Source: an uncultured Eubacteriales bacterium
GTDB lineage: Bacteria; Bacillota_A; Clostridia; Oscillospirales; Oscillospiraceae
DNA: 19,982 bases
Assembly: GCA_949451265.1 (NCBI GenBank)
Contig: CASTQR010000009.1
Location: 1 to 19,982, forward strand
Direction: 5' to 3'
Shown: in pieces, positions 6,601-14,213 of the stretch
Layout: every line of letters starts with the position of its first letter
How positions within the stretch are numbered: the stretch's first letter is position 1
The notes under the pieces: model-generated
Databases searched by the model: none
What the model was told of the DNA's origin: nothing
What the model saw: only the letters and a program-made list of their open reading frames with translations
Position numbers and translations under genes: made by a program

Positions 6601-7095
6601 TTATCTCGTCAGCCGTTTGATCAAAACCTCGTCCTGGTTCTTGGCCCCGCACCCGGCGGCCCGCGCATAGCCGTGCCGCCCATAGAACGGGGTGGCTGTG
6701 CTGGTGGTCAGGATGGCGGTATGGATGCCAACTTCCAGGAACCGCCCCTCCGCCAGGGTCAGCAGGGCCGAGCCATGCCCTTGGCCCCGGAACTCCTCCG
6801 CCACCCAGAACTCCCGGATGAAGCCGCAGGTTTCCTCAAAGAACCAGCTGGTGAACCGGATGGGGGTGAACAGGATAAAGCCGATGACGCTCCCATCCTC
6901 CTCCGTCCTCACATAGGCGGCGTTCTTTTCCCCCGCATCGCCCCGGTCCATCTCCCGGAACAAGGCATCCCAGTCCTTGACCTGGATGCCCAGCTCCCCG
7001 AAATACTGCCGGAACGCGGCCTGGAATTGGGGGTGGGTGAAGTCGGTGATCAGGGCGTCCACATAGTCCTCGCGGGTATTGATTTGTTTTTCCAT
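6601..7095 (-). CDS. GNAT family N-acetyltransferase
   Basis: Acetyl-CoA-dependent transferase of 164 residues with an unknown acceptor. Motif A is FWVAEEFRGQGHGSALLTLAE (about 96-116), with the pyrophosphate loop RGQGHG. The later FYGRHGYARA (137-146) is the usual motif B end, where a Tyr often serves as general acid. The ATG at 7095 has GGAGG 10 bases upstream. It heads the run of small genes ending at the DUF7674-like frameshift. The 110-base gap to glyA holds only a weak promoter candidate, TTAAAA (7185-7190), 17 bases, TATGAA (7162-7167), and no clear terminator, so read-through from glyA is possible. Confidence 0.88.
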   Translation of the reverse strand: MEKQINTREDYVDALITDFTHPQFQAAFRQYFGELGIQVKDWDALFREMDRGDAGEKNAAYVRTEEDGSVIGFILFTPIRFTSWFFEETCGFIREFWVAEEFRGQGHGSALLTLAEGRFLEVGIHTAILTTSTATPFYGRHGYARAAGCGAKNQDEVLIKRLTR

Positions 7096-7205
7096 GCTTT
7101 GACTGCCTCCATTTGAAAATTGGAGGGTCAGGTTCTGCGGGCCCTCCGTACGCAGTTATATTTCATAACGGATCACCCTTTCTGTTTTAAATTTCCCGGC
7201 GGGGC

Positions 7206-8456
7206 TCAGCGGTAGATGGGGTACTTCGCCGTCAGCGCCGCCACGCCCGCCCGGATCTCGTCCGCCTTGGCCTCGAAGTCGGTGGCCGCCAGCGTGATAT
7301 ACTCCGCCACCTGGTCCATGTCCGCCTCCACAAAGCCGCGGCTGGTGACGGCGGGGCTGCCCACCCGCAGGCCGCTGGTCTGGAAGGGGGAGCGGGGGTC
7401 GCCGGGCACCTTGTTCTTGTTGGCGGTGATGCGCACCTCGTCCAGGCGGCGCTCCAGCTCCTTGCCGGTGAGGTCTCCCATATCCCGCAGGTCGATGAGG
7501 GACAGGTGGTTATCCGTACCGCCGGACACCAGCTTCATGCCCCGCCTGGTGAGGCCGTCGGCCAGGGCGGCGGAGTTCTTCACCACCTGCTGCTGGTACG
7601 CCTTGAACTCCGGCTTCAGGGCCTCACCCAGGGCCACCGCCTTGGCGGCGATCACGTGCATCAGCGGGCCGCCCTGGGAGCCGGGGAAGATGGCGGAGTT
7701 CAGCTTTTTCGCCAGCTCCTCGTCGTTGGTCAGCAGCATCCCGCCCCGGGGGCCCCGGAGGGTTTTGTGGGTGGTGGTGGAGGTCACGTGGGCGTAGGGG
7801 ACAGGGGAGGGGTGCAGCCCCGCCGCCACCAGGCCGGCGATGTGGGCCATATCCACCCAGAGGTAAGCGCCCACCTCGTCCGCGATCTCCCGGAACCGCT
7901 TGAAGTCGATGATACGGGGATAGGCGGACGCCCCGGCGATGATCATGCGGGGCTTACACTCCTTGGCGATGCGCTCGACCTCGTCATAGTCGATGACGCC
8001 CGTCTCCTCGTTCACGCCGTAGGACACCATCTTGAAATACTTGCCGGAGAAGTTCACCGGGCTGCCGTGGGTCAGGTGCCCGCCGTGGTCCAGGTTCATG
8101 CCCAGCACGGTGTCCCCCGGCTGGCACAGGGCCATGTAGACGGCGTAGTTGGCCTGGGCGCCGGAGTGGGGCTGTACGTTGGCAAACTTGGCCCCGAACA
8201 GCTCGCAGCCTCTGGCGATGGCCAGGTTCTCCGCCACGTCCACGCACTGGCAGCCGCCGTAGTACCGCTTGCCGGGATAGCCCTCCGCGTACTTGTTGGT
8301 CAGCACGCTGCCCATCGCCGCCAGCACCGCCTCGGACACGATGTTCTCCGAGGCGATGAGCTCGATGTTGTCACACTGGCGCTGGTACTCGGCCCGGATG
8401 GCCGCGCCCAGTTCGGGGTCGATCTGGGACACGAAGTCCATATTTTCTAAAACCAT
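7206..8456 (-). CDS. glyA: Serine hydroxymethyltransferase
   Basis: PLP enzyme that interconverts serine and glycine while charging tetrahydrofolate, the main source of one-carbon units. The 416 residues from the ATG at 8456 match the family. The longer frame upstream of it has no family similarity and crosses the promoter. Motifs are [11 protein letters not shown] (31-41), [13 protein letters not shown] (56-68), PHSGAQAN (96-103), [13 protein letters not shown] (201-213), the cofactor lysine Lys231 in [15 protein letters not shown], and FPGSQGGP. The ribosome site is only fair (AAGGCGG). A good sigma-A promoter lies about 40 bases upstream. Pathway partner FolD is encoded further along the window. 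No riboswitch is visible, since the leader is only about 30 bases. Confidence 0.97.
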   Translation of the reverse strand: MVLENMDFVSQIDPELGAAIRAEYQRQCDNIELIASENIVSEAVLAAMGSVLTNKYAEGYPGKRYYGGCQCVDVAENLAIARGCELFGAKFANVQPHSGAQANYAVYMALCQPGDTVLGMNLDHGGHLTHGSPVNFSGKYFKMVSYGVNEETGVIDYDEVERIAKECKPRMIIAGASAYPRIIDFKRFREIADEVGAYLWVDMAHIAGLVAAGLHPSPVPYAHVTSTTTHKTLRGPRGGMLLTNDEELAKKLNSAIFPGSQGGPLMHVIAAKAVALGEALKPEFKAYQQQVVKNSAALADGLTRRGMKLVSGGTDNHLSLIDLRDMGDLTGKELERRLDEVRITANKNKVPGDPRSPFQTSGLRVGSPAVTSRGFVEADMDQVAEYITLAATDFEAKADEIRAGVAALTAKYPIYR

Positions 8457-8492
8457 TTTGCGTTTCCGCCTTTCCAAATTTTGATCGTTATC

Positions 8493-8521
8493 ATTATACC
8501 TTGTTTTCGGGAAAAGCACAA
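8493..8521 (-). promoter_or_regulatory. Sigma-A promoter of glyA
   Basis: On the minus strand TTGTGC (8516-8521), a 17-base spacer and a perfect TATAAT (8493-8498). The predicted leader is about 30 bases. It lies in the 137-base divergent region shared with nth. No equally good promoter was seen for nth. Confidence 0.72.
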
Positions 8522-8593
8522 CTGTAACCTCCTGAAAAAACAGTCTCGCTTTTTGCCGCATTTTGTGTTATCCTGTTCAGGAGGTGACGCTTT

Positions 8594-9238
8594 ATGGATC
8601 AAAAAAAGGTGCGCGCCATTGTGGACGCGCTGAAAAAACTGTACCCCGACGGGATCTGCTCCCTGCAATATGAAAAGGACTACGAGCTTCTGTTCGCCGT
8701 CCGCCTGTCCGCCCAGTGCACCGACGAGCGGGTGAATATGGTCACGCCCGCCCTCTTTGAACGCTTCCCCACCCTGGAGAGCTTCGCGGAAGCGGACATG
8801 GAGGAGGTGGGGGAGTACATCCACTCCTGCGGTTTTTTCCGGGCCAAGAGCAAGGATATGGTGCTGTGCGCCCAGATGCTGGTCAACGAGTACGGCGGCA
8901 GGGTGCCGGACACCATGGAGGATTTGCTCCGCCTGCCCGGTGTGGGCCGCAAGACGGCCAACCTGATTTTAGGGGACGTCCACAACACCCCCGGCGTGGT
9001 GGTGGCGGACACCCACTGCATCCGCATTTCCGGGCGGATGGGGCTGACCGACGGCACCAAAGACCCGGCCAAGGTGGAAACCCAGCTCCGGGCGGTCCTG
9101 CCGCCGAAGGAGTCCAACAATTTCTGCCACCGGCTGGTGCTCCACGGGCGGGCGGTTTGTACGGCCCGGAAGGCCAAGTGCGGGGAGTGCGTGTGCGCGC
9201 CCTGGTGCAAGTACGCCAATACGGAGTTTAAGGCGTGA
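8594..9238 (+). CDS. nth: Endonuclease III (DNA glycosylase/AP lyase)
   Basis: Base-excision repair enzyme that removes oxidised pyrimidines and cuts at abasic sites. It has 214 residues. The helix-hairpin-helix is LPGVGRKTANLIL (114-126), with catalytic Lys120. The general base is Asp139 in VVADTHCIRIS. The 4Fe-4S cluster ligands are Cys189, Cys196, Cys199 and Cys205, in the standard C-x6-C-x2-C-x5-C spacing. The start is fixed by AGGAGGTGA (8579-8587), 6 bases before the ATG at 8594. It is the only complete plus-strand gene in the window, divergent from glyA and convergent with the anti-sigma gene, and is followed by a terminator. Confidence 0.96.
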   Translation: MDQKKVRAIVDALKKLYPDGICSLQYEKDYELLFAVRLSAQCTDERVNMVTPALFERFPTLESFAEADMEEVGEYIHSCGFFRAKSKDMVLCAQMLVNEYGGRVPDTMEDLLRLPGVGRKTANLILGDVHNTPGVVVADTHCIRISGRMGLTDGTKDPAKVETQLRAVLPPKESNNFCHRLVLHGRAVCTARKAKCGECVCAPWCKYANTEFKA

Positions 9239-9240
9239 GC

Positions 9241-9280
9241 AAAGCCCGCCCCGGTTTATTTCCCGGGACGGGCTTTATTT
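9241..9280. terminator. Intrinsic terminator between nth and the anti-sigma gene
   Basis: AAAGCCCG (9241-9248) pairs with CGGGCTTT (9269-9276), then there is one mismatch and a further 5 bp (9250-9254 with 9263-9267) around a T-rich loop. It is followed by ATTTAT on the plus strand and an AT-rich stretch on the other side. It probably serves both convergent genes. Confidence 0.8.
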
Positions 9281-9286
9281 ATCCAT

Positions 9287-10384
9287 TTATTGGCTTACCT
9301 CATACCTCTGACCATCCACAATGACAGCCGCCACCTGGGACGGGTCCACCAGCCGGTTGAAGCAATACCGCACCGTCCATACGGGGGCGTCCCCCCAGCC
9401 GCACACATAGTCCGTGTTATCCAGACCGTTCGCCTTATCCTTCACCACGTACTGTGTGCCGTCGGCGTAGTCCAGCACGATGCAGCCCACCCGGTCGATG
9501 TCCACCGCGTTCAGCATCAGGGCACTGGCGGACAGCTTTAGGGCGGCCTCCCCCGTGGCCGGATCGTCGGCGGACACGGCGGGCAGGCTCTTTACCCCAG
9601 GCAGCTCCAGCAGGGCGGTCAGCTCATTGTCATCCCGGTCGGTCTCCCCGTGGACGGTGAAGGAGATGCGCAGGCCGTCCTCCGCCTTCCAGCCGCCATC
9701 GCTGGCGGCACTCTCCACGATGCACAGTTTCTCTGGAGTGGAGCGGCCCACGTCCACATATTCACGGCCCGTGATCCAGCCGCCGGTCTGCCAGTTGCTA
9801 TCCAAATCGGACTGGGTTTCAAATACGATACTGAGCCTGTAGTTATTGTAGTTCAGCAGGCCGAGATCCCAGTCCACCGCACCGTCCCCGAAGCCGCCGG
9901 GATGCTCCACCGTGTAGTAGAACTTGGCGGTACCGGTGTGCTCGTCCAGCAGGTAGCCCTCCACGGTAAGGGTGTAGTCGCCGATCTGCCACCGATAGCC
10001 CGTCTCAGGCAGGTAGTCTCCCACCAGGGCCTGCGCCAGGGCCGCGTCCACCGGCACGATCTCCCGGTTGGGGGTGTATCCCATGTTCCCGTACTCGTCA
10101 TACTCCACCCGCTCCGTCCAGGCGGGCCGGCTGTCGCCGAACATCCCCTGGATGGTCTGGGACGGCTCCACTGCCATGTCCTGCCGAACGTAGTGATCGT
10201 AGGCCGCCGTGGCGCCTGTCACCAGCAGCGCGGCTGCGGCCGCGCCTATCACTACTTGTTTCCAGTTTTTCATCGGTCGTTTCCTCCTCATATCGTCCTG
10301 GAGGAGCTGGCGCAGCAGCTCCCGCTCCCGCCGTGGGTCTGGGGCCAGTCCGTCGAACATCCGATTCAGCTCATGCCTGTCCAT
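9287..10384 (-). CDS. DUF4179 domain anti-sigma factor (membrane-anchored)
   Basis: A protein of 365 residues, probably the regulator of the adjacent ECF sigma factor. Residues 1-40 form a charged cytosolic segment, which would bind the sigma factor. A single membrane helix spans about 43-61 (VVIGAAAAALLVTGATAAY). The remaining 300 residues would be outside the cell and carry the beta-rich architecture of DUF4179 proteins, with GYTLTVEGYLLDEHT-like strands and a C-terminal domain ending in VIVDGQRYEVSQ. Its ATG overlaps the last 14 bases of the sigma gene, the usual arrangement for sigma/anti-sigma pairs. No intramembrane or site-1 protease gene is nearby, so how the signal is released is unknown. 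The DUF4179 name is a family-level inference. Confidence 0.8.
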   Translation of the reverse strand: MDRHELNRMFDGLAPDPRRERELLRQLLQDDMRRKRPMKNWKQVVIGAAAAALLVTGATAAYDHYVRQDMAVEPSQTIQGMFGDSRPAWTERVEYDEYGNMGYTPNREIVPVDAALAQALVGDYLPETGYRWQIGDYTLTVEGYLLDEHTGTAKFYYTVEHPGGFGDGAVDWDLGLLNYNNYRLSIVFETQSDLDSNWQTGGWITGREYVDVGRSTPEKLCIVESAASDGGWKAEDGLRISFTVHGETDRDDNELTALLELPGVKSLPAVSADDPATGEAALKLSASALMLNAVDIDRVGCIVLDYADGTQYVVKDKANGLDNTDYVCGWGDAPVWTVRYCFNRLVDPSQVAAVIVDGQRYEVSQ

Positions 10385-10868
10385 AACCTTCCTCCTCCAG
10401 CTTCAGTTTCAGCTTCTTCCGGGCCTGTGCCAGCCGGGAGCGCACGGTGGAGGGGTTCTCCCCCAGCATTTCCGCGATTTCCCCGGTGGAATAGCCCTGA
10501 TAGTAGTGGAGATAGAGCACCAGCCGGTGGGCCTCGGGTAAGGCCGCCACCTGTTCCCAGATCTCCCCGTCCCTGGGATCCTCCCAGGTGAGGGAGTCCA
10601 GCGCCTCCACCCCCGCCCGCCGGGTGCGCCACCAGTGCTTGAGCTGGTTGCGGCACTCGTTCCGGGCGGCCACGATGAGCCATGCCTTCTCGTGCTCCGG
10701 ATCACGGAAGGGGCGGCTCCGCTCTATCACCCTGCGAAAGACATTTTGGGCGGCGTCCTCCGCGTCGGGCACGTTTTTCATCAGCACCAGGCAGATCTGG
10801 CAGACCATGCCGAACCGCCGCTCATAGAGGCCGGCCAACTCCTCCCTTGACCACAAGCCCTGTCCCAC
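10371..10868 (-). CDS. ECF-type RNA polymerase sigma factor
   Basis: Sigma-70 family factor of 165 residues with only regions 2 and 4. Region 2 is about 10-77 (VPDAEDAAQNVFRRVIERSRPF, then KAWLIVAARNECRNQLKHW). Region 4 is about 106-157 (LPEAHRLVLYLHYYQGYSTGEIAEMLGENPSTVRSRLAQAR). I chose the GTG at 10868 rather than the GTG at 10877, because AGGAGGTG sits 6 bases before the former but overlaps the latter. The choice changes only 3 residues. The anti-sigma gene overlaps its 3' end. Its regulon is unknown. A candidate promoter overlaps the folD terminator upstream, and no good copy of an ECF-type -35/-10 pair was found there. Confidence 0.88.
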   Translation of the reverse strand: MGQGLWSREELAGLYERRFGMVCQICLVLMKNVPDAEDAAQNVFRRVIERSRPFRDPEHEKAWLIVAARNECRNQLKHWWRTRRAGVEALDSLTWEDPRDGEIWEQVAALPEAHRLVLYLHYYQGYSTGEIAEMLGENPSTVRSRLAQARKKLKLKLEEEGYGQA

Positions 10869-10874
10869 GGGGAA

Positions 10875-10882
10875 CACCTCCT
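10875..10882 (-). promoter_or_regulatory. Ribosome binding site deciding the ECF sigma start
   Basis: Minus-strand AGGAGGTG, a full anti-Shine-Dalgarno match. Six bases separate it from the GTG at 10868. It overlaps the alternative GTG at 10875-10877, which therefore cannot be the start. Confidence 0.7.
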
Positions 10883-10919
10883 CTCGTCCTTCTGCTTCTT
10901 ACACAATCGGCGGGGACAA

Positions 10920-10948
10920 ATTGTTGACGGTTGGGGAAATTTTTTCAA
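10920..10948 (-). promoter_or_regulatory. Weak candidate promoter of the ECF sigma operon
   Basis: On the minus strand TTGAAA (10943-10948), a 17-base spacer and AACAAT (10920-10925); the -35 box overlaps the T-run of the folD terminator. This is a 5 of 6 and 4 of 6 match, so it is only a candidate. Confidence 0.35.
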
Positions 10949-10983
10949 AAAACGGGCGGACAGCTTACGCCGTCCGCCCGCTC
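10947..10983 (-). terminator. Intrinsic terminator after folD
   Basis: On the minus strand CGGGCGGAC (10972-10980) and GTCCGCCCG (10953-10961) form a 9-bp stem extended by an inner GGC/GCT pairing around a GTAA loop. TTTTTT follows (10947-10952). It ends the M16-lgt-folD operon. Confidence 0.9.
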
Positions 10984-10994
10984 TATAGCAGCTC

Positions 10995-11840
10995 TTACAG
11001 GCCCAGATGCAGCTTGGCAGCCGTCAGGGTGTTTTTCATCAGCATGGCCCTTGTCATGGGCCCCACGCCGCCGGGGACAGGCGTAATGTAGGACGCCTTC
11101 TCCGCCGCCTGGTTATAGCAAACGTCGCCGCACAGCTTACCCGCCTCGTTCCGGTTCATGGCCACGTCGATGACCACCGCGCCCTCCTTCACCATGTCCG
11201 CTGTGACCAGCCCCGTCCTGCCCACGGCGGACACCAGAATGTCCGCCGACGCCGCCAGGGATGCCATGTCCGGCGTTTTGGAGTGGCACACCGTCACCGT
11301 GCCGTGGGCGTGGAGCAGCAGCAGGGCCATGGGCTTGCCCACGATGTTGGAGCGGCCCAGCACCACGCACCGCTTGCCTGCCGGGTCGATGTGGTACTCC
11401 CGCAGCATCTCCATCACGCCGCCGGGGGTGCAGGGCTGGAACACCGGGTCGCCGATGGTGAGCCGTCCCACGTTGAAGGGGTGGAAGCAGTCCACGTCCT
11501 TGGCGGGATCAATGGCCAGCAGCACTTTCTGTTCGTCCAATCCCCGGGGCAGGGGAAGCTGCACCAAAATCCCATCGATGTCCGCCCGCCTGTTCAGTTC
11601 GCCCACCAGATCCAAAAGCTGCTTCTGGGTTGTCTCGGCGGGCAGGGCGTACTCCTCGCTGTAGAAGCCGCACTCCTCACAGTCCTTGCGCTTGCTGGTG
11701 ACGTACACCCGGGAGGCCGGGTCGTCCCCCACCAGCACCACCGCCAGCCCCGGCTTCCGGGGCAGCCGGGCCGCCTCCTGCCGGACGCTGTCCTTTACCT
11801 TGGCCGCCAGGGCCTTGCCGTCAATGATTGTCGCCGCCAT
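10995..11840 (-). CDS. folD: Bifunctional methylenetetrahydrofolate dehydrogenase/cyclohydrolase
   Basis: Cytosolic enzyme that oxidises 5,10-methylene-THF and hydrolyses the product to 10-formyl-THF. The 281 residues match the family. The catalytic YVTSK motif has Tyr46 and Lys50. Other conserved blocks are QLPLP (94-98), DVDCFHP (115-121), the nucleotide-binding GRSNIVGKP (162-170) and PVPGGVGPMT (254-263). The ATG at 11840 lies inside the end of lgt (20-base overlap), with GGAGGAG 7 bases upstream, and it is the last gene before the terminator. It complements GlyA in the one-carbon pathway, although the two lie in separate operons. Confidence 0.97.
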   Translation of the reverse strand: MAATIIDGKALAAKVKDSVRQEAARLPRKPGLAVVLVGDDPASRVYVTSKRKDCEECGFYSEEYALPAETTQKQLLDLVGELNRRADIDGILVQLPLPRGLDEQKVLLAIDPAKDVDCFHPFNVGRLTIGDPVFQPCTPGGVMEMLREYHIDPAGKRCVVLGRSNIVGKPMALLLLHAHGTVTVCHSKTPDMASLAASADILVSAVGRTGLVTADMVKEGAVVIDVAMNRNEAGKLCGDVCYNQAAEKASYITPVPGGVGPMTRAMLMKNTLTAAKLHLGL

Positions 11841-12912
11841 TGTCTGTCTCCTCCTTGCTTTCTTCCTCCGGCAGGGCGGGGAGTTCCGCCGCGTCCGGGG
11901 CGCTGTCTGCTTTCTCCGCAGGGGCTTCCTCCGCCGTCTCCGGGGGGGGCTCCGCGGGAAGCGGTTCCGCCGGGGCAGGGGAGGGGGCAGCCGCTTCCGC
12001 CGCCTGGACGGGATTGGCTATCTTTACGAAGGGCGGGGACGGGGGCCCCGCGGTTTTCAGCCGCAGCACAAACAGCCCGATGCCCACCACCGCCGACACG
12101 ATGCCCAGCATCTGGGACGAGCGGATGGGGGTGCCGAAAAAGTACAGGCTGTCGGTGCGGAGCCCCTCGATGGCGGCCCGGCCCAGGCCGTACCAGATCA
12201 CGTAGCTGAGGAACATCTGCCCGTTGAACTTCCGCCCCTTCTTCATCAGCAGGAGCAGAAGCACCAGCCCCAGCAGGTTCCACAGGGACTCGTACAGGAA
12301 GGTGGGGTGGACGCCCAAGGTGCCGTCCAGCACCTGCTGGTAGGCCGCCTCCGTCTCCAGCAGGCCGTCCCGCCACAGCTCGTTGGCGATGGACTCGGAG
12401 CACATCCGCCAGGGCAGGGTGGTGGTGGAGCCGTAGGCCTCCACGTTGACGAAATTCCCCCACCGGCCGATGAGCTGTCCGATGAGCAGGCCATAAGAGG
12501 TAATGTCCATGCCGCTCCAGAAATCCACCTTCCGCACCCGGCAAAACAGCCAGGCGGTGATCACCGTGGCAATCACCCCGCCATAAATCGCCAGTCCCCC
12601 GTCCCAGAAGGCGATCATCCGCAGGAAGCTGAACGATCCGTTGGCGTCGTAGCACACCAACGGGTTGAAGATCACGTAGTACAGCCGGGCCCCGATGATG
12701 GCGGAGGGCACCACGATATAGATGGCGTCCACCACCTGGTCCGGGTCGATGCCGAACCTGGGGGCCTTCCACAGCCCGAAGGCCACCGCCAGCAGAAAGC
12801 CCGCGGCGATGATCACCCCGTACCAGTAGATGTTGTGGCCGAACAGGCTGAAGGCCACCCGGTTCAGCTCAAATTCCAGTCCCAAGCCGGGAAAACTTAC
12901 CGTATTGATCAT
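11821..12912 (-). CDS. lgt: Prolipoprotein diacylglyceryl transferase with long acidic C-terminal tail
   Basis: Membrane enzyme that transfers diacylglycerol to the lipobox Cys of prelipoproteins. It has 363 residues, against roughly 260-290 for a typical Lgt; the excess is a C-terminal tail. The core (about 1-286) has seven predicted membrane segments and the signature GRWGNFVNVEAYG (149-161). The GGLAIYGG block has Tyr110 at the position of the E. coli essential His103, a form I believe is common in Clostridia. The tail (about 287-363) is rich in Pro, Ala and Glu and of low complexity, and it is expected in the cytoplasm. The ATG at 12912 follows AGAGGAA by 7 bases. It is in an operon after ymfH (29-base gap) and overlaps folD by 20 bases. 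Lipoproteins such as the BMP-type binding proteins would be its substrates. Confidence 0.93.
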   Translation of the reverse strand: MINTVSFPGLGLEFELNRVAFSLFGHNIYWYGVIIAAGFLLAVAFGLWKAPRFGIDPDQVVDAIYIVVPSAIIGARLYYVIFNPLVCYDANGSFSFLRMIAFWDGGLAIYGGVIATVITAWLFCRVRKVDFWSGMDITSYGLLIGQLIGRWGNFVNVEAYGSTTTLPWRMCSESIANELWRDGLLETEAAYQQVLDGTLGVHPTFLYESLWNLLGLVLLLLLMKKGRKFNGQMFLSYVIWYGLGRAAIEGLRTDSLYFFGTPIRSSQMLGIVSAVVGIGLFVLRLKTAGPPSPPFVKIANPVQAAEAAAPSPAPAEPLPAEPPPETAEEAPAEKADSAPDAAELPALPEEESKEETDNGGDNH

Positions 12913-12941
12913 TTGGTCATTCCTCTTTATCTCTTGTAGGT

Positions 12942-14213
12942 TCAGTCCAGGGGCTGGATGACGGACAGGGCCGCCCGCTCCTCGGTGCACCACTCCCGGA
13001 TCAGCGCCTCGCCGTCGGCCCGTTCGATGCTCTGGAACACCTGGGGGAAGGTCAGGTAATCCTCCCCGTCAAAGTGGGCCTGGGCCAGCTCGAAGCAGGT
13101 GTCGTCCAGGGAGTTGAGCCGCCGCACCATGGAGCCGTAGGCCGCCTTTTTCAACCGCTCCCACAGCAAGCGGTCGATGCCGTCCCGGGCCACCCGGCCC
13201 GCCTCCTTCAATACCTCGTCCAGCACCCGCTTGGGATCCCGGCTTTCGCCCCCGGCAATCAGGCAGGCGCAGCCGGGCAGCTCGTCATAGCTGCTGTCAA
13301 AGCTGCCGTTGATGAGCCCCTCCTCATAAAGCCGGCTGTACAGCGGCGCGGAGGAGCTGAACAGCACGTCGCAGGCCAGCTCCGCCACCAGCCGCTGGCG
13401 CAGGCCCTCCCCCCGGGGGGCTGGGCTGCCCTTGAAGCCCAGCTCGAACAGGGGCATGGACACGGGCATGGCCCGCTCCGCGTAGCGGCTCACCACCCGG
13501 CTGGGCTCCCCCTTGCCGTGGTCGGACGGGGCGGCGGAGGACTTCTCCCGGCCCAGCACCTCCCCGGCGATGGCGGCCACCCGCTCCGGGTCGATGTCCC
13601 CGGCGGCGCACAGCACCATGTTCCCCGGCCGGTAGAAGGCCCGGTGGCACTGGTACAGGGTGTCCGCCGTGATCTCCGCGATGGACTCCACCGTCCCCGC
13701 CACCCGTATGCGGACAGGGTGATGGGCGTACATGGCCTCCATGAGCTGGTAGTAGACCTCGTGGTTGGGGTCGTCCTCGCACATCCGGATCTCCTGGCCG
13801 ATGATCCCCTGCTCCTTGGCCACGCTCTCCTCCGTAAACCAGGGCTGGGACACGAAGGACAGCAGGGTGCGCAGATTGTCCTCAAAACCCTGGACGCCCT
13901 CGAAGAAGTAGCCCGTCATGGACGGCGTGGTGTAGGCGTTGGGGTCCACCCCCTGGGCGGCCATCCGCTGAAGGGCGTTTCCGTCCTCCGTGTCGAACAT
14001 CTTGTGCTCCAGGAAGTGGGCCACCCCCTGGGGGGTGTCCACCCACTCGCCGTCCTCCCCTCGGAAGCGCAGGTCCATGCCGCCGTACCGGGTGGCGAAG
14101 AAGGCGAACTGCTTGCCGTACTCCGGGCGCCGATCCACGTACACATTCAGCCCGTTGGGGAGGACGCCCTGCCAGACCGTCTCCCGCAGGGCGGGGTAAT
14201 TGCGCTCAACCAT
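12942..14213 (-). CDS. ymfH: M16 family zinc peptidase, YmfH-like (active subunit)
   Basis: Insulinase/mitochondrial-processing-peptidase type protein of 423 residues. The inverted zinc motif is HFLEH (66-70). The third ligand is probably Glu141 in EQGIIGQEIRM, which aligns with the ERNAVNAE element of pitrilysin. Both halves of the M16 clamshell are recognisable, up to a C-terminal segment with LNSLDDTCFELAQAHF. Together with the next gene upstream it matches the Bacillus ymfF/ymfH pair, in which one member is active and one inactive. Those genes have been linked to EF-P modification, but I saw no EF-P or modification-enzyme gene here. Its ATG overlaps the ymfF-like stop by 8 bases. The gene symbol is by homology and moderately sure. 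Confidence 0.88.
   Translation of the reverse strand: MVERNYPALRETVWQGVLPNGLNVYVDRRPEYGKQFAFFATRYGGMDLRFRGEDGEWVDTPQGVAHFLEHKMFDTEDGNALQRMAAQGVDPNAYTTPSMTGYFFEGVQGFEDNLRTLLSFVSQPWFTEESVAKEQGIIGQEIRMCEDDPNHEVYYQLMEAMYAHHPVRIRVAGTVESIAEITADTLYQCHRAFYRPGNMVLCAAGDIDPERVAAIAGEVLGREKSSAAPSDHGKGEPSRVVSRYAERAMPVSMPLFELGFKGSPAPRGEGLRQRLVAELACDVLFSSSAPLYSRLYEEGLINGSFDSSYDELPGCACLIAGGESRDPKRVLDEVLKEAGRVARDGIDRLLWERLKKAAYGSMVRRLNSLDDTCFELAQAHFDGEDYLTFPQVFQSIERADGEALIREWCTEERAALSVIQPLD

Noticed and set aside
7122..7147. Short inverted repeat GGAGGG/CCCTCC upstream of the GNAT gene
   Set aside because: A 6-bp stem with a 14-base loop and no U-run, in a purine-rich region, is expected by chance and is not a usable terminator.
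7162..7190. Possible sigma-A promoter of the GNAT gene (TTAAAA, 17 bases, TATGAA)
   Set aside because: Both boxes match only 4 of 6 bases, and a better-fitting alternative such as TATAAC has no -35 box. It is mentioned in the GNAT entry but not listed as a feature.
8522..8579. A promoter for nth in the divergent region
   Set aside because: TTATCC before the ribosome site has no recognisable -35 box at 16-18 bases. nth must have a start in this region, but I cannot place it.
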